Assembly: GCF_012641275.1 (NCBI RefSeq)
Contig: NZ_JABAIA010000004.1
Location: forward strand, 248,001 to 312,000
DNA: 64,000 bases
From: Chitinophaga varians
GTDB taxonomy: Bacteria; Bacteroidota; Bacteroidia; Chitinophagales; Chitinophagaceae
Direction: 5' to 3'
In this document: positions 51,773 to 61,000 of the stretch, piece after piece
Position numbering within the stretch: position 1 is the stretch's first letter
Layout: each line of letters opens with the position of its first letter
The notes under the pieces: model-generated
Told to the model about the DNA's origin: nothing
Databases searched by the model: none
What the model saw: only the letters and a program-made list of their open reading frames with translations
Position numbers and translations under genes: made by a program

Positions 51773-52204
51773 TTATGGTATTTGAACTGGTTTATAAGTC
51801 ATGATGTAAGCTATTCTCTCTGCCTGTGGCGTCTGGTGTTGCAACGTGCCTAAATCAAGCTGGTAGGCAATGGAGTCGTTACTGCCGGCCTGTATGGTTT
51901 CTACGCTCAGCAACTCGCCGTTTATCTTGCTGCCGAAGTATTGTGGGTTGTCATGATAGCGCCAGGTGACCAGTTTCATGACGGCGCCGGCTATTACCTG
52001 ATGGCCGTCTTTGGAGAGTGACCGGAGGGCGCTATCATTGCCGTACAAAGCTGACATGGTTTCCTGTTTCGGGTTCAGCGAAGAGGCGATGAATGACAGA
52101 TCGCCGGGCTCAAATACAATGCGTGCCTGGTCATTGGAGGGCTGCTCATTTTTGCAGGCGGTGAAAAAGGCAGCGGTCATTAACAGGAGAAGCATACGGT
52201 TCAT
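51773..52204 (-). CDS. Small lipoprotein of unknown function
   Basis: This 143-residue protein has lipobox AAFFTAC. The mature part includes MSALYGNDSALRSLSKDGHQ and VTWRYHDNPQYFGSKINGEL, which resembles accessory proteins found with cytochrome P460 genes, but I cannot name a family. Its start overlaps the P460 stop by 4 bases, so the two are translationally coupled and may form one periplasmic unit. Confidence 0.7.
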   Translation of the reverse strand: MNRMLLLLMTAAFFTACKNEQPSNDQARIVFEPGDLSFIASSLNPKQETMSALYGNDSALRSLSKDGHQVIAGAVMKLVTWRYHDNPQYFGSKINGELLSVETIQAGSNDSIAYQLDLGTLQHQTPQAERIAYIMTYKPVQIP

Positions 52205-53163
52205 TGGGCAAGAATTTTTTCGGTTAAGCTTTTCGGATTTACTTTCATGGGAACATCGAAGAGGTAGCCTGTGGAAGCTGACAGTTGCCGGTGGCAGCCG
52301 ATGCAGGACTGCTGTGCAAACAGCGCGTCTTTTCCTGTAGGCGTCAGTCGCTGTCCGCTGAACTTGGCGAAGCCCCAGCCTTCAGTATCCTTGTATTTTT
52401 CAGCGTTCTTTTCCATGAACTGTGCGTTCACAAACTCGCCAGGCCTGATTTCCCCGTTAGGCTGTTCTTCCTGTTTCCATACGGCTTTCACTACAATGGC
52501 GCCGTCAGGCCAGGGAAAGAAGCGTTCTTCACGCACCGCTTTTACGGCGATATCGTTGCCATAGATAACCCGGATGGAATGATCGAAGAGGGTGCTCATA
52601 CTAATGACGGTCCACTGTTTGAAGGCATCGGTGTATTTCACGCCATTGGGAGACACCGGGAATGTTTTGGGCAAGGCGCCTGCAGCGGCCGGCGGCGTGC
52701 TGTGTGGCGCTTCATTGCCGGCGAGGGACAGTGTATATTTTTTAATGATGGCAATATCCTGCGCTGTCACTTTTGCACCGGGATGCAGCAGCAGGTATTC
52801 GCGGAGCGGCATCCTGCCTGCCTGCATCATATTGAGGATAGCATACATTTTGCCGGTACGTTCACCGGCGGACAGCTTGTCCCATTCGGAGAAATTCATC
52901 ACTTCCCGGGCGCGGTCCACATCCTTTTTTACAGCCCAGGAGGCCGGCGCCAGCTGATCGAACCAGCTTAGCTTTTGTTCGTTGGAGTGGCAGTTATAGC
53001 AGGAGCGCTGCAGGATGGCCAGGACCGCTGCCGGCGCTTCGTCCATGTGTCCGGTAACGGGTTTGGAAGCGATCGGCGGGTTGAACAGTTGCAGGGCTGT
53101 CAACACTGCCACAACCGCAGCAGGAATGAAGTAAATGCGTTTTATGTTTTTGGTCGTTTGCAT
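52201..53163 (-). CDS. Cytochrome P460 family protein with N-terminal haem-binding domain
   Basis: This 320-residue exported protein has a membrane anchor (RIYFIPAAVVAVLTALQLF) and a haem-binding domain with CYNCHSNEQKLSWFDQLAPASW. The cytochrome P460 domain follows (NGVKYTDAFKQWTVIS to GWGFAKFSGQRL) and ends with a second CxxCH (CIGCHRQL). P460 proteins oxidise small nitrogen compounds such as hydroxylamine, but many Bacteroidota members are uncharacterised. Its promoter region has a -7 element and the 32-bp element shared with the kinase gene. Confidence 0.88.
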   Translation of the reverse strand: MQTTKNIKRIYFIPAAVVAVLTALQLFNPPIASKPVTGHMDEAPAAVLAILQRSCYNCHSNEQKLSWFDQLAPASWAVKKDVDRAREVMNFSEWDKLSAGERTGKMYAILNMMQAGRMPLREYLLLHPGAKVTAQDIAIIKKYTLSLAGNEAPHSTPPAAAGALPKTFPVSPNGVKYTDAFKQWTVISMSTLFDHSIRVIYGNDIAVKAVREERFFPWPDGAIVVKAVWKQEEQPNGEIRPGEFVNAQFMEKNAEKYKDTEGWGFAKFSGQRLTPTGKDALFAQQSCIGCHRQLSASTGYLFDVPMKVNPKSLTEKILAQ

Positions 53164-53191
53164 GTGGATTGTTTTTCCGTGTTTGATAGCT

Positions 53192-53199
53192 CAAAGGTA
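53192..53199 (-). promoter_or_regulatory. -7 promoter element of the P460 operon
   Basis: On the minus strand TACCTTTG (53199-53192) is a full match to TANNTTTG, 29 bases before the P460 start. No TTG is present at the -33 distance, which suggests activator dependence; the two-part element ends 35 bases upstream. Confidence 0.55.
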
Positions 53200-53233
53200 G
53201 ATGCAGTGCGGCCGGGAGGGAACCTGAAACTGG

Positions 53234-53265
53234 CGGGCCGGACATATTGGAGGCTGAATCAGACA
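53234..53265 (-). promoter_or_regulatory. Two-part direct-repeat element (site A), probable LytTR binding site
   Basis: Minus strand: TGTCTGATTCAGC (53265-53253), 8 bases, TGTCCGGCCCG (53244-53234). The two TGTC(T/C)G half-sites are 21 bases apart, the spacing of LytTR-type direct repeats. The same arrangement occurs upstream of the kinase gene at 56045-56076, with 25 of 32 bases identical. Confidence 0.65.
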
Positions 53266-53286
53266 TTTCCGGCCTCCAGTCTGATA

Positions 53287-54063
53287 TCACCATTCCAGTT
53301 TGGCCGACTGCGTGATAGCGCCGGTGTTTTTATGCTGTACAAAAGCAATTACTTCCCATCCGTTTTGGTGGAAATCTTCCGGCAGTGAAAGGCTTACTGC
53401 TCCCTGTTCTTTCAGCTCCTGCTGCTGTAGCTGGCGGACAATCTGCACATGGGCCAGCTGTTTGCCTGCATTCTCACCGGCGTTTACCTGTGAACTGGCG
53501 TTTTTCTGTACCAACGCCACCACGATGCGGGCTTTTTTGTTGGCCACGGCGCCGTCATAGGTTATTTTCAACTCCCGGTTGGCCTGCACTGCTTTTAAAG
53601 AGAGCGGTTGGGCGCTGGTTTCCTGCAAGGCTGCGCTGACAGCCCCTAACACGGCGCCTTCCTCTGAGCCTACCATTTCTGTTTTGCCGTTAACGATCAG
53701 TTGTGGTGTATAGATGTTGTTGAGGCGCAGCCAGGAAGCGTATTGTTTTTGTCTTTCGGTAAAACCTGCCTGGCTGAAGCGGTCTTTCCATCCCTGATGG
53801 TCCCAGTAATCCACGTGAAAGGCCATGATGTAAAGCTGTTTGTTGTTGTTGCCCTGTTGCAGCCTTGCGATGAGCGCATCTGCCGGCGGGCAGCTCCAGC
53901 AACCTTCGGAGGTAAACAGCTCTACCACCGCAAACCCTTTGTCATTGTTATCTTTCTGAATATTGGCTATCATGGTCTTGTGGCTGGCGTTGCGGAACGC
54001 CATCATGGCAATAAAAATCAGCGGGAGGCCTATGTACAAAGCGATTTCTTTAATGTATTTCAT
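53287..54063 (-). CDS. DUF1223 family exported protein
   Basis: This 258-residue protein has an N-terminal membrane or signal segment (EIALYIGLPLIFIAMMAF) and the DUF1223 core, VVELFTSEGCWSCPPADALIARL. This is a thioredoxin-like start with a CWSC pair, followed by MAFHVDYWDHQGWKDRFSQ and PQLIVNGKTEMVG. The family fold is thioredoxin-like and the cysteines suggest a redox role in the periplasm. It lies upstream of the P460 gene with site A between, so P460 has its own promoter. Confidence 0.88.
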   Translation of the reverse strand: MKYIKEIALYIGLPLIFIAMMAFRNASHKTMIANIQKDNNDKGFAVVELFTSEGCWSCPPADALIARLQQGNNNKQLYIMAFHVDYWDHQGWKDRFSQAGFTERQKQYASWLRLNNIYTPQLIVNGKTEMVGSEEGAVLGAVSAALQETSAQPLSLKAVQANRELKITYDGAVANKKARIVVALVQKNASSQVNAGENAGKQLAHVQIVRQLQQQELKEQGAVSLSLPEDFHQNGWEVIAFVQHKNTGAITQSAKLEW

Positions 54064-54105
54064 GGTGAATCTGTTTTAAGCGGTTAATGACAAAGGGTTT
54101 GGTAT

Positions 54106-54132
54106 GGGCCTTTCTTCCGGGAAGAAAGGCCC
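54106..54132 (-). terminator. Strong hairpin between the alpha/beta hydrolase and DUF1223 genes
   Basis: A 12- to 13-bp perfect stem (54106-54118 with 54120-54132, GGGCCTTTCTTCC and its complement) lies 8 bases past the hydrolase stop. The following minus-strand sequence is only weakly T-rich, so it may be a terminator, an attenuator or an RNA-stability hairpin. Confidence 0.55.
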
Positions 54133-54140
54133 GTGGTGGT

Positions 54141-54914
54141 TTACCTGGAGGCTGCGATGATCACATCGGCCACTTCCTTCGGATGGGAGACGAATACCGC
54201 GTGACTGGCGCCTTTGATCTCTGTGACGGCGGCACCGGAGCGTTGGTACATGTTTCTCAGAATAATGGGATTGATACTTTTGTCGGCCGTGGGAACGATG
54301 CCAAAGGATGGTTTGTTATGCCATGCCGCGGCGGTGACAGGTGTGCCGAAGGAAGCCGCTGCTATGGGTTTCTGGGCGTCTGCCATAAAAATTGCCTGTT
54401 CGTGCGGAAGGTCTGCGGCGAAACCTTTATGGAATTTTTCGCGGTCGTAGTATACCAGCCCGTCTTTGTCGGGCGGCAGGATACCATTTTCCGGCAGGGC
54501 GGGGGCGGTGCCCAACCATTTCGTAGTGGCTTCGCCGTTATCCGGCTGAAAGGCCGTTACATATACGAGGGAGGCTACTTTGGGATGCGCGCTTACTTCT
54601 GTGATCACGGTGCCACCCCAGGAATGGCCTACCAGTACGGCGGCCCCGTCTTGTCGGTCCAACGCTTTTTTCACTACGGCCGCGTCATCCTGCAGGGAAG
54701 TAAGCGGGATCTGGGCGATGGTCACGCGGTATCCTTTTTTAGTAAGGATATCATAAACTCCTTTCCATCCGGAGCCATCTACGAAGGCGCCATGTACGAG
54801 CACTACGTTTTTGATTTTAGCGGCGGTGGTTTGCGCGGTAGTGATGGTGGTGCTGAACAGTACCGCGATGACGGCCGAAAACAGGAGGCTGAGTTTTTTG
54901 CTGATGGTTTTCAT
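54141..54914 (-). CDS. Exported alpha/beta hydrolase
   Basis: This 257-residue protein has a signal peptide (LLFSAVIAVLFSTTITTAQ) and a hydrolase core: VVLVHGAFVDGSGWKGVYD near the N-terminus, AAVLVGHSWGGTVITEV with the nucleophile Ser in GHSWGG, and SHAVFVSHPKEVADVI with the catalytic His near the C-terminus. Relatives include small esterases and haloperoxidase-like enzymes. It follows the Ohr gene by one base and precedes the hairpin at 54106-54132. Confidence 0.9.
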   Translation of the reverse strand: MKTISKKLSLLFSAVIAVLFSTTITTAQTTAAKIKNVVLVHGAFVDGSGWKGVYDILTKKGYRVTIAQIPLTSLQDDAAVVKKALDRQDGAAVLVGHSWGGTVITEVSAHPKVASLVYVTAFQPDNGEATTKWLGTAPALPENGILPPDKDGLVYYDREKFHKGFAADLPHEQAIFMADAQKPIAAASFGTPVTAAAWHNKPSFGIVPTADKSINPIILRNMYQRSGAAVTEIKGASHAVFVSHPKEVADVIIAASR

Positions 54915-54915
54915 A

Positions 54916-55341
54916 TCAGATGATGTTAGTGGTGACGTTAACGTTTCCTTTGATGGCTTTGGAGTAAGGACAGGTTTGGTGGGCCAGGTCTACCAGCTGT
55001 TGCGCCGTTTCCGGCGCGATGCCGGGCAGCTGGACGGCAAGGCGGGCCTGCAGGAAGTAGTTGCCGTCTGTAGTGCCAAGGTCTACTTCCGCGTCTACCA
55101 GCGTGTTCGTTGGCAGGGCAATGCCCAGTTTTTTAGCGGCCAGTCCCAGCGCGCCGATATAACATGCTGACCACCCTGCGGCAAAAAGTTGTTCCGGGTT
55201 GGTGCCGGCGCCGCTGGTGCCGGGAGGAGACAGTAATATATCCAGTCTGCCATCGTTGCTTTTGGCGCTTCCTTCCCTGCCGCCGGTAGTACGGGTTTGG
55301 GCGGTGTACAATACTTTCTCAATGGCTACGGTGTTGTTCAT
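54916..55341 (-). CDS. Ohr/OsmC-family organic hydroperoxide resistance protein
   Basis: This 141-residue cytosolic thiol peroxidase reduces organic hydroperoxides. Ohr marks are YTAQTRTTGGREGSAKS, GTNPEQLFAAGWSACYIGAL with the peroxidatic Cys, and LAHQTCPYSKAIKGN with the resolving Cys. It starts 41 bases after the DsbD-like gene and ends one base before a hydrolase gene. This gene order points to an oxidative-stress role for the operon. Confidence 0.93.
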   Translation of the reverse strand: MNNTVAIEKVLYTAQTRTTGGREGSAKSNDGRLDILLSPPGTSGAGTNPEQLFAAGWSACYIGALGLAAKKLGIALPTNTLVDAEVDLGTTDGNYFLQARLAVQLPGIAPETAQQLVDLAHQTCPYSKAIKGNVNVTTNII

Positions 55342-55382
55342 CGTTTTAAATTTTAATAAGGGTGATGTGAATGTTTTTTTAT

Positions 55383-55850
55383 TTATTTGATGTGGATGTT
55401 AAAAGAGATGGTCTCCGGCGGCAGGCATTGGCGGGGACTGCAAACGGTGAATTCGATGGAGCCCTTTATAATGGCGCTTTTGCCAGTCAGCTTGACTTTC
55501 TGCTGAAACACTGCTTCACGCTCGAAATAGCTGATGTCCGCACCGAACAGTTTTTCAAAGCGGGTAACAGGTTCCGGCTGGTTAATCTTTCCTTCCGGGT
55601 AGTAAGATGGGTCAGGAAGAAAACTGAAAGCCAGTCTCACTGGGCTGTTGGCCGGATTGTTCAGTGCGTACAGGTGCCATCCGTCAGCCAGGGTGGCGGT
55701 GATCAGAACGACAGCCTCGCCGGCGGCTGTTTTCCGGGCGCTATAGCTCCACTTAACAGGTTGTTCTACCGGTACAGGTGTGGCTGCATGGCTGAAGCCT
55801 GATAAAGGGCTGGTCAGCAGCAGTAGCAGTGTGAAAAATATTTTTTGCAT
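55383..55850 (-). CDS. DsbD alpha-domain-like periplasmic protein
   Basis: From the ATG at 55850 the protein has 155 residues with a signal peptide (IFFTLLLLLTSPLSGFSHA) and the DsbD N-terminal (alpha) domain pattern: VLITATLADGWHLYALN, YPEGKINQPEPVTRFEKLFG, and FTVCSPRQCLPPETISF with the two active-site cysteines. Without the membrane and gamma domains it must receive electrons from another protein. The open frame continues upstream of 55850, but that part has no resemblance and runs through the regulatory region, so the shorter start is right. Confidence 0.85.
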   Translation of the reverse strand: MQKIFFTLLLLLTSPLSGFSHAATPVPVEQPVKWSYSARKTAAGEAVVLITATLADGWHLYALNNPANSPVRLAFSFLPDPSYYPEGKINQPEPVTRFEKLFGADISYFEREAVFQQKVKLTGKSAIIKGSIEFTVCSPRQCLPPETISFNIHIK

Positions 55851-56044
55851 CTTGGGTGTTTTTTGATGTTGCTGGTAGATGGTTGCCCTGCTAATCCTGC
55901 GGTGAGCAACGATTACAGCACAAAGAGAATACAAACCAGGGCAAAGGCATAGTACAAACCTGTTGAATCCGGCATTCGGGCGGCTGAAATGGACAATGGC
56001 CACCCTGAAGGATTTCAGGCCCAATGAGGTGATAACAAGAGGAT

Positions 56045-56076
56045 TGTCTGATTCAGCGGACAGATTGTCCGGTCCG
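56045..56076 (+). promoter_or_regulatory. Two-part direct-repeat element (site B), probable LytTR binding site
   Basis: TGTCTGATTCAGC (56045-56057), 8 bases, TGTCCGGTCCG (56066-56076), the same layout as site A at 53234-53265. It stands in the 312-base divergent gap 55851-56162 between the DsbD-like and kinase genes, so it could act on either. No other gene is seen in this gap. Confidence 0.65.
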
Positions 56077-56132
56077 GAGGCGGATATGCCTGGTCCGGCC
56101 ACTGAAATGGCGGCTTTCCGGCTCAGGAACAA

Positions 56133-56140
56133 TACATTTG
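56133..56140 (+). promoter_or_regulatory. -7 promoter element of the kinase/regulator operon
   Basis: TACATTTG matches TANNTTTG and lies 22 bases before the GTG start of the kinase. No TTG is seen at -33. Site B ends 57 bases upstream of it, against 35 bases at the P460 promoter; the difference of 22 is two helical turns. Confidence 0.4.
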
Positions 56141-56162
56141 CAACAGATCCAATTATTAAAAG

Positions 56163-57188
56163 GTGAATACACAACAACAACCGGCATTTAAAATATCCAA
56201 CCGGATCATATGGTTAAGCTCCATCTCCCTGGGGATACTGACCGCCATTCCGAAAATCGCCGATCATCATTTTGTGCTGTATGAAGCATTGGTGGACGCT
56301 GCGGTCACCTCGGGGTTCTCGCTGCTGATATGGTACTATAACGTATATACGTTCCCGTCATATACCGCCAAAAACGCCGGTGGGTTTGGTACCAAACGGC
56401 TGTTGCGGAATTTGCTGGTGGGCCTGGTCATCATGTTTATATTATCCTGTGTCCAGCAGTATCTATTGTCCCACCTGAATTTCGGGCCGGTGATGCTGAT
56501 GTTTGAGGTAAGGGGGATATTGATCAACCTGACGTTTTATATGTTTATTCACCTGCTGCACCAGAGTTACCTGAACCAGCAGGTGTCCCTGGAGCTGGAG
56601 CGTACCACCTCCGCGAATCTGTGGGCGCAGTACGAACTGCTGAAACAACAGGTAAACCCGCACTTTCTTTTCAACAGCCTGAACACGCTGAAATACATGG
56701 TCGAGAGCGACGACCGGCAGGCGGTCAACTTCATCCTGAAGCTGTCCGATTTTTACCGGTTTACCCTGGAAAGCCGGAAGCTGAACCTGATAAGGCTATC
56801 GGAAGAAACGGAGATACTGGGTTCCTATGTATATCTGCTGAAGGCCCGTTTTGAAAGTGGTTTTGAACTGGAAACAAATATTGCCGAAAACGTATATGCG
56901 TCAATGATACCGCCTTTTACGTTGCAGTTGCTGATAGAAAACTGTATCAAACATAATATCGTTTCGGAGGAAAAACCGTTGCATATTGCGCTTTATTCCA
57001 CCGCGGAGCATATTGTGGTGGAAAACAATATCCAGCTCAAACGGGTGCCGGAATCCTCTACAGGGATAGGTTTGGAAAATATCAACCAGCGGTATCAGCA
57101 CCTGCTGGGCGGTGAGATGATCATCGATGTTACTGCTGAAAAGTTTATCGTTAAACTACCGATTATATATGAACGCCATCATCATTGA
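56163..57188 (+). CDS. LytS-type sensor histidine kinase
   Basis: This 341-residue inner-membrane protein starts with GTG and has four N-terminal membrane helices (about 12-130) with little periplasmic sequence. The His_kinase domain follows (YELLKQQVNPHFLFNSLNTL, phospho-His H167) and a short ATPase domain (LLIENCIKHNIV; GIGLENINQRYQHLLG). The signal is probably sensed in or near the membrane. Its 3' end overlaps the regulator gene by 20 bases, so they form a two-component pair. Site B upstream suggests autoregulation. Confidence 0.92.
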   Translation: MNTQQQPAFKISNRIIWLSSISLGILTAIPKIADHHFVLYEALVDAAVTSGFSLLIWYYNVYTFPSYTAKNAGGFGTKRLLRNLLVGLVIMFILSCVQQYLLSHLNFGPVMLMFEVRGILINLTFYMFIHLLHQSYLNQQVSLELERTTSANLWAQYELLKQQVNPHFLFNSLNTLKYMVESDDRQAVNFILKLSDFYRFTLESRKLNLIRLSEETEILGSYVYLLKARFESGFELETNIAENVYASMIPPFTLQLLIENCIKHNIVSEEKPLHIALYSTAEHIVVENNIQLKRVPESSTGIGLENINQRYQHLLGGEMIIDVTAEKFIVKLPIIYERHHH

Positions 57189-57930
57189 GGATGAAATCAA
57201 GGCCGCAAGGTCACTGGAAAACCTGATCGTGAAGTTACGGCCGTCTATCCAGGTACTGGCCAAACTGCAGAGCGTGGAGGCAGCCATCGACTGGCTGTCG
57301 CACCACGACATGCCCGGCCTGATTTTTATGGACATCCAGCTGTCTGACGGCCTGAGTTTTGATATATTCAAGTCCGTTACCATTACCTGTCCGGTAATAT
57401 TCTGTACGGCTTACGGCGAGTACGCGCTCGACGCCATCAAAGCCAATGGGGTGGACTATCTGCTGAAACCCTTCTCCGAAGACGACCTGAGTAAAGCCCT
57501 GGAAAAAGTGGATAATTTCCGGAATTTTTTCCAGCAGCATTCCGGCGGCAACCTGGAAGACCTTATCCGTAAAATAAGTGTGGATGAAGGAAAGAAGAGT
57601 TTCCTGGTGTTTAAGAACAACAAGTATTTGACCGTGCAGACCGACCAGATCGCGTATATCTATATCAAGTACACGTCGCCTTCCATTGTGACTTTTAAAG
57701 GGGAGGAATATACTATCACCCAGTCGCTGGACCAGGTGCAGCAGCAGTTATCGGCGAAGCAGTTTTACCGGTTGAACCGCCAGTACCTGATCAATTTCAC
57801 CGCTATCCGGGAAGTAGAGCATTATTTCGCGCGGAAACTACTGGTAAACCTGCATGTAAATACTCCCGAAAAACTATTGATCGGAAAAGAGAAAACGGCT
57901 GTTTTCCTGCGCTGGCTGGAGGAAAGGTAG
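57169..57930 (+). CDS. LytTR-family response regulator
   Basis: This 253-residue protein has a receiver domain (NAIIIEDEIKAARSLENLI; phospho-Asp D55 in LIFMDIQLSDG; FCTAYGEYALDAIKANGVDYLLKPF, the switch region) and a C-terminal LytTR DNA-binding domain from about 155 (FLVFKNNKYLTVQTDQIAYI; FYRLNRQYLINFTAIREVEHY). The ATG at 57169 is chosen because the receiver starts there; an upstream frame inside the kinase gene is not needed. It probably binds the two 21-bp-spaced elements at 53234-53265 and 56045-56076. Confidence 0.93.
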   Translation: MNAIIIEDEIKAARSLENLIVKLRPSIQVLAKLQSVEAAIDWLSHHDMPGLIFMDIQLSDGLSFDIFKSVTITCPVIFCTAYGEYALDAIKANGVDYLLKPFSEDDLSKALEKVDNFRNFFQQHSGGNLEDLIRKISVDEGKKSFLVFKNNKYLTVQTDQIAYIYIKYTSPSIVTFKGEEYTITQSLDQVQQQLSAKQFYRLNRQYLINFTAIREVEHYFARKLLVNLHVNTPEKLLIGKEKTAVFLRWLEER

Positions 57931-58003
57931 GGGTGACGGGGTTGATATGATAACAGATATTATATATGCCGGGGGATGAAAAGATATTGCAGGGAAATGA
58001 ATT

Positions 58004-58032
58004 TTGTGTAAATTCACGCCATCATATCTTTT
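58004..58032 (+). promoter_or_regulatory. Possible promoter of the VgrG effector operon
   Basis: TTG (58004-58006), 18 bases, then TATCTTTT (58025-58032), one base off TANNTTTG. It lies 33 bases before the VgrG start. Confidence 0.35.
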
Positions 58033-58064
58033 TAAACAAAATATTGTATTAACCCTTTACATGT

Positions 58065-61000
58065 ATGGCCCAACTGACCGATACCATGTTTAGCATTGAT
58101 GGTAACCCCGTATTACAGTTCACCTCTTTTGCGCTAAACCAGTCCATATTTGATCATCATCAGTTTACATTAATTTGTCCGGCACAAGCCATCGATGGCC
58201 TTAGCGGCATTTTTTCGTCTTCGCGGGACATGATCGGCAGCTCCTTTGGGGCGCACATCACCGGCGTAGGGCTGAAAGGAGACCTAACGTTTAATGGTAT
58301 TGTTACCAGTGTGGAAACGTCGCGGGTAAACGGCCAATACGGGGAAATCATCATCTCCGGCTACAGTCCCACTATCGTGCTGGACAATGGCCCGCATTGC
58401 AAAACCTGGGAACAGAAGCCGCTGCGGGACATAGCGCAGGACGTGCTGCGGTTCTTCCCGCAAAATCAATTGTCTCCCAAAGTACAGCCACTGGCCAAGG
58501 AACCATATGATTATATGGTACAGTACAAGGAGACAGCATGGGCTTTTTTGCAGCGTATCAGCGCTGAAAACGGAGAGTGGTTGTTCTGGGACGGCCGGAA
58601 CCTCGTACTGGGGCCACCTACCGGTGATGCCAAAACTTCCCTCGTATATGGAAGCACGTTAAGCCACTTCAATATCAACCTGAATGCCCGTCCCACGCGG
58701 ACGCAATATATGGGCTGGGACTACCAGAACAGTGAATTGTACACCAGCGTGCCCCAGGCGGGGAACATAAGCCAGAAAGCGGGGCTGAATTCCCTCGGTG
58801 AAAAAGTACATGAGAAAGCGCAGGCCATCTTCAGCACACAGCCCAAGCAGTGGAACTTCCGGTATACCGGCAGCAAAAAGCAGCAGGACGAAATGGCTAC
58901 CCTGCACAGCGCCATGGAAGGCAGCAAGATGGTGCGGCTGACCGGCCATAGCGGCCATCCCGGCGTGGCTATCGGGGCCAGGGCCGAGATCGTGTCTAAC
59001 AACGTATTTAACGGCAGCACGGAAGGTTACGGAGAATATATTGTGACCCAGATCAGCCACTTTGTAGATACCAAAGGCGATTACCGCAACGAGTTCACGG
59101 CGGTGCCGTCGTCTGTTCACCTGCCGCCGGTTTCCATACCTCAGGCGCCTGTTTGTGAAACGCAGAGCGCTATCGTGACCGACAACCACGATCCTAAAGG
59201 CATGGGCCGGATCAGGGTAAAGTTCCACTGGATGAACGGCGAGGAAAAGACGCCCTGGGTGCGGATCGCATCGCCTCATGGCGGCGGCGGCAAAGGACAT
59301 TTCTTTGTCCCTGAAATTGACGAGGAAGTGATCGTGGGCTTTGAAAATGACAGCGCCGTCAAGCCTTATGTCATCGGCACCGTTTATCACGGCAATGCCA
59401 ATACTTCCTTCAGCAACGCCGACAACGACGTTAAAACCATACAGACGCGCAGCGGCAACAAGATCGTCTACAACGACGGCAACAACAGCATGATCGTACA
59501 GGATGCCAGCGGCAATACCGTCACCATGGACGGCAACGGCAGCATCATCATCGACGCGTCCAGCGCCAACGTGACCATCAACGCACCGAAAACCATGAGC
59601 CTGCGCTCCACAGATATGAACATCGTGGTGGACAATATGCTGCACATGACCGTCGGCAATATGCTGCAGATGGACGTGGGCAACCAGATGATGATCAACG
59701 CCATGGCACAGATGCTGGTCAATACGCCGGAGATGAAGCAGCTGGTCTCCAAATACATGCACCTCCAGGCCACCAAAGCACTGATCCATACCCCCAAAGG
59801 GGAGATGAAGATCGAAGCCGAGGATTTTTATATCGCCGGACAGAAGAAGCTGTTCCTGCATTCCGATGAAACGGCCACGCTCAACTCCAAAGGCACCGCC
59901 GAAATGAAAGGCCAGCAGGGGAATAAACACAGTAATACCCCCATGCAGTACGAGCCGGCCACGCCAACCATACAATCCAAGTGTATCGTGCATTTCCGGC
60001 CCAAAATTGGCTGGGCGGGCGAAGACTTCGGGTTTGACTGGTACCGTAATAGCGACACCAGCGCACCCGGCGACGTCGACTATGATGAACATGTTGGCAA
60101 ACACTACAGGGACGCCGCTTTCACCCAGCTGCTCACCAACCTGAATGATTATTCCGCCCATTTCAAAAAGGACGATGCGATGGTCCGTTCCCTGAAGTCC
60201 AACGAATACCATGCGCATAAGATAGTATGGAAGCCCAAAAAGGACGCTTCCGGCACAGAAATGAAGGATGCCAGCGGCGCTACCATCTATGAGCAGTATT
60301 TTGGCGCATGGCTGAGCCTTTACCCGTCGCAAAAGACCACGCCGCCGCCAAAGGCCGCTGCCGCAGGGGCTCCGGCGTCTACGCCGCCCGCACCGGTGGC
60401 CACAGGGTATACCAATACCAAAGCCACGCTGAGCCTCTATGTGGAAGTTGAAGAAGAACCGGACCTGCTGCGCTTTGAGGACAACAGCCACTTTACCATT
60501 ACCCCCAAAGAAACTCCCTTAAAGGGAATCGGGAAAGGGCTGCATAAAATGAATGATGCCGTCACCATAGAATGCCTGACCGCATTTGCCACCGACCAGA
60601 CGATTGTGGTGAATGCCGTCACCAAGAACCCTGATGGTACCGAAACCGTTACGAAAGCCGGTTTTGTGAAGGTGATGGCCAATAATTCCGCCAAACGCCG
60701 GAAAAAGAAGATCGTGCTGGTGAAAGTGGCCACCCCGCCCATGTCTACCGCCGTGGCGCAGACTGGCAGCACCAGCGGGCAGAAAGACCTGTTCGCCAAA
60801 TACCTGAAGCAGGCGCTGATCAATGTGGAAGTGGTGGAAGAAACGCTGAACGTGACCGCAGATCCCGGTTTTCAGCCGGGAGGCGCCTATAACAACGGCG
60901 GCCAGATCGTAGCTTACTATATCGGTGGCGCACCGTCAGGTTTCGTCACCCTGGAGAACCACCTCTATAGCAAACTGAAAGCGCAGCTGAAAGCAGCCAA

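Noticed and set aside
53280..56040. Shared GGTGATA sequence near both copies of the two-part element
   Set aside because: Its distance to the element differs (26 against 17 bases) and one copy overlaps the end of a coding region, so it is probably chance.
55851..56180. N-terminal extension of the DsbD-like protein to 56180
   Set aside because: The signal peptide begins at the ATG at 55850; the extension lacks resemblance and covers the shared regulatory element and the kinase start.
58659..60491. Long open frame (610 codons) on the minus strand inside the VgrG gene
   Set aside because: It is the reverse of a clearly coding region, its translation is low-complexity His/Val/Gly-rich, and no start or family supports it.
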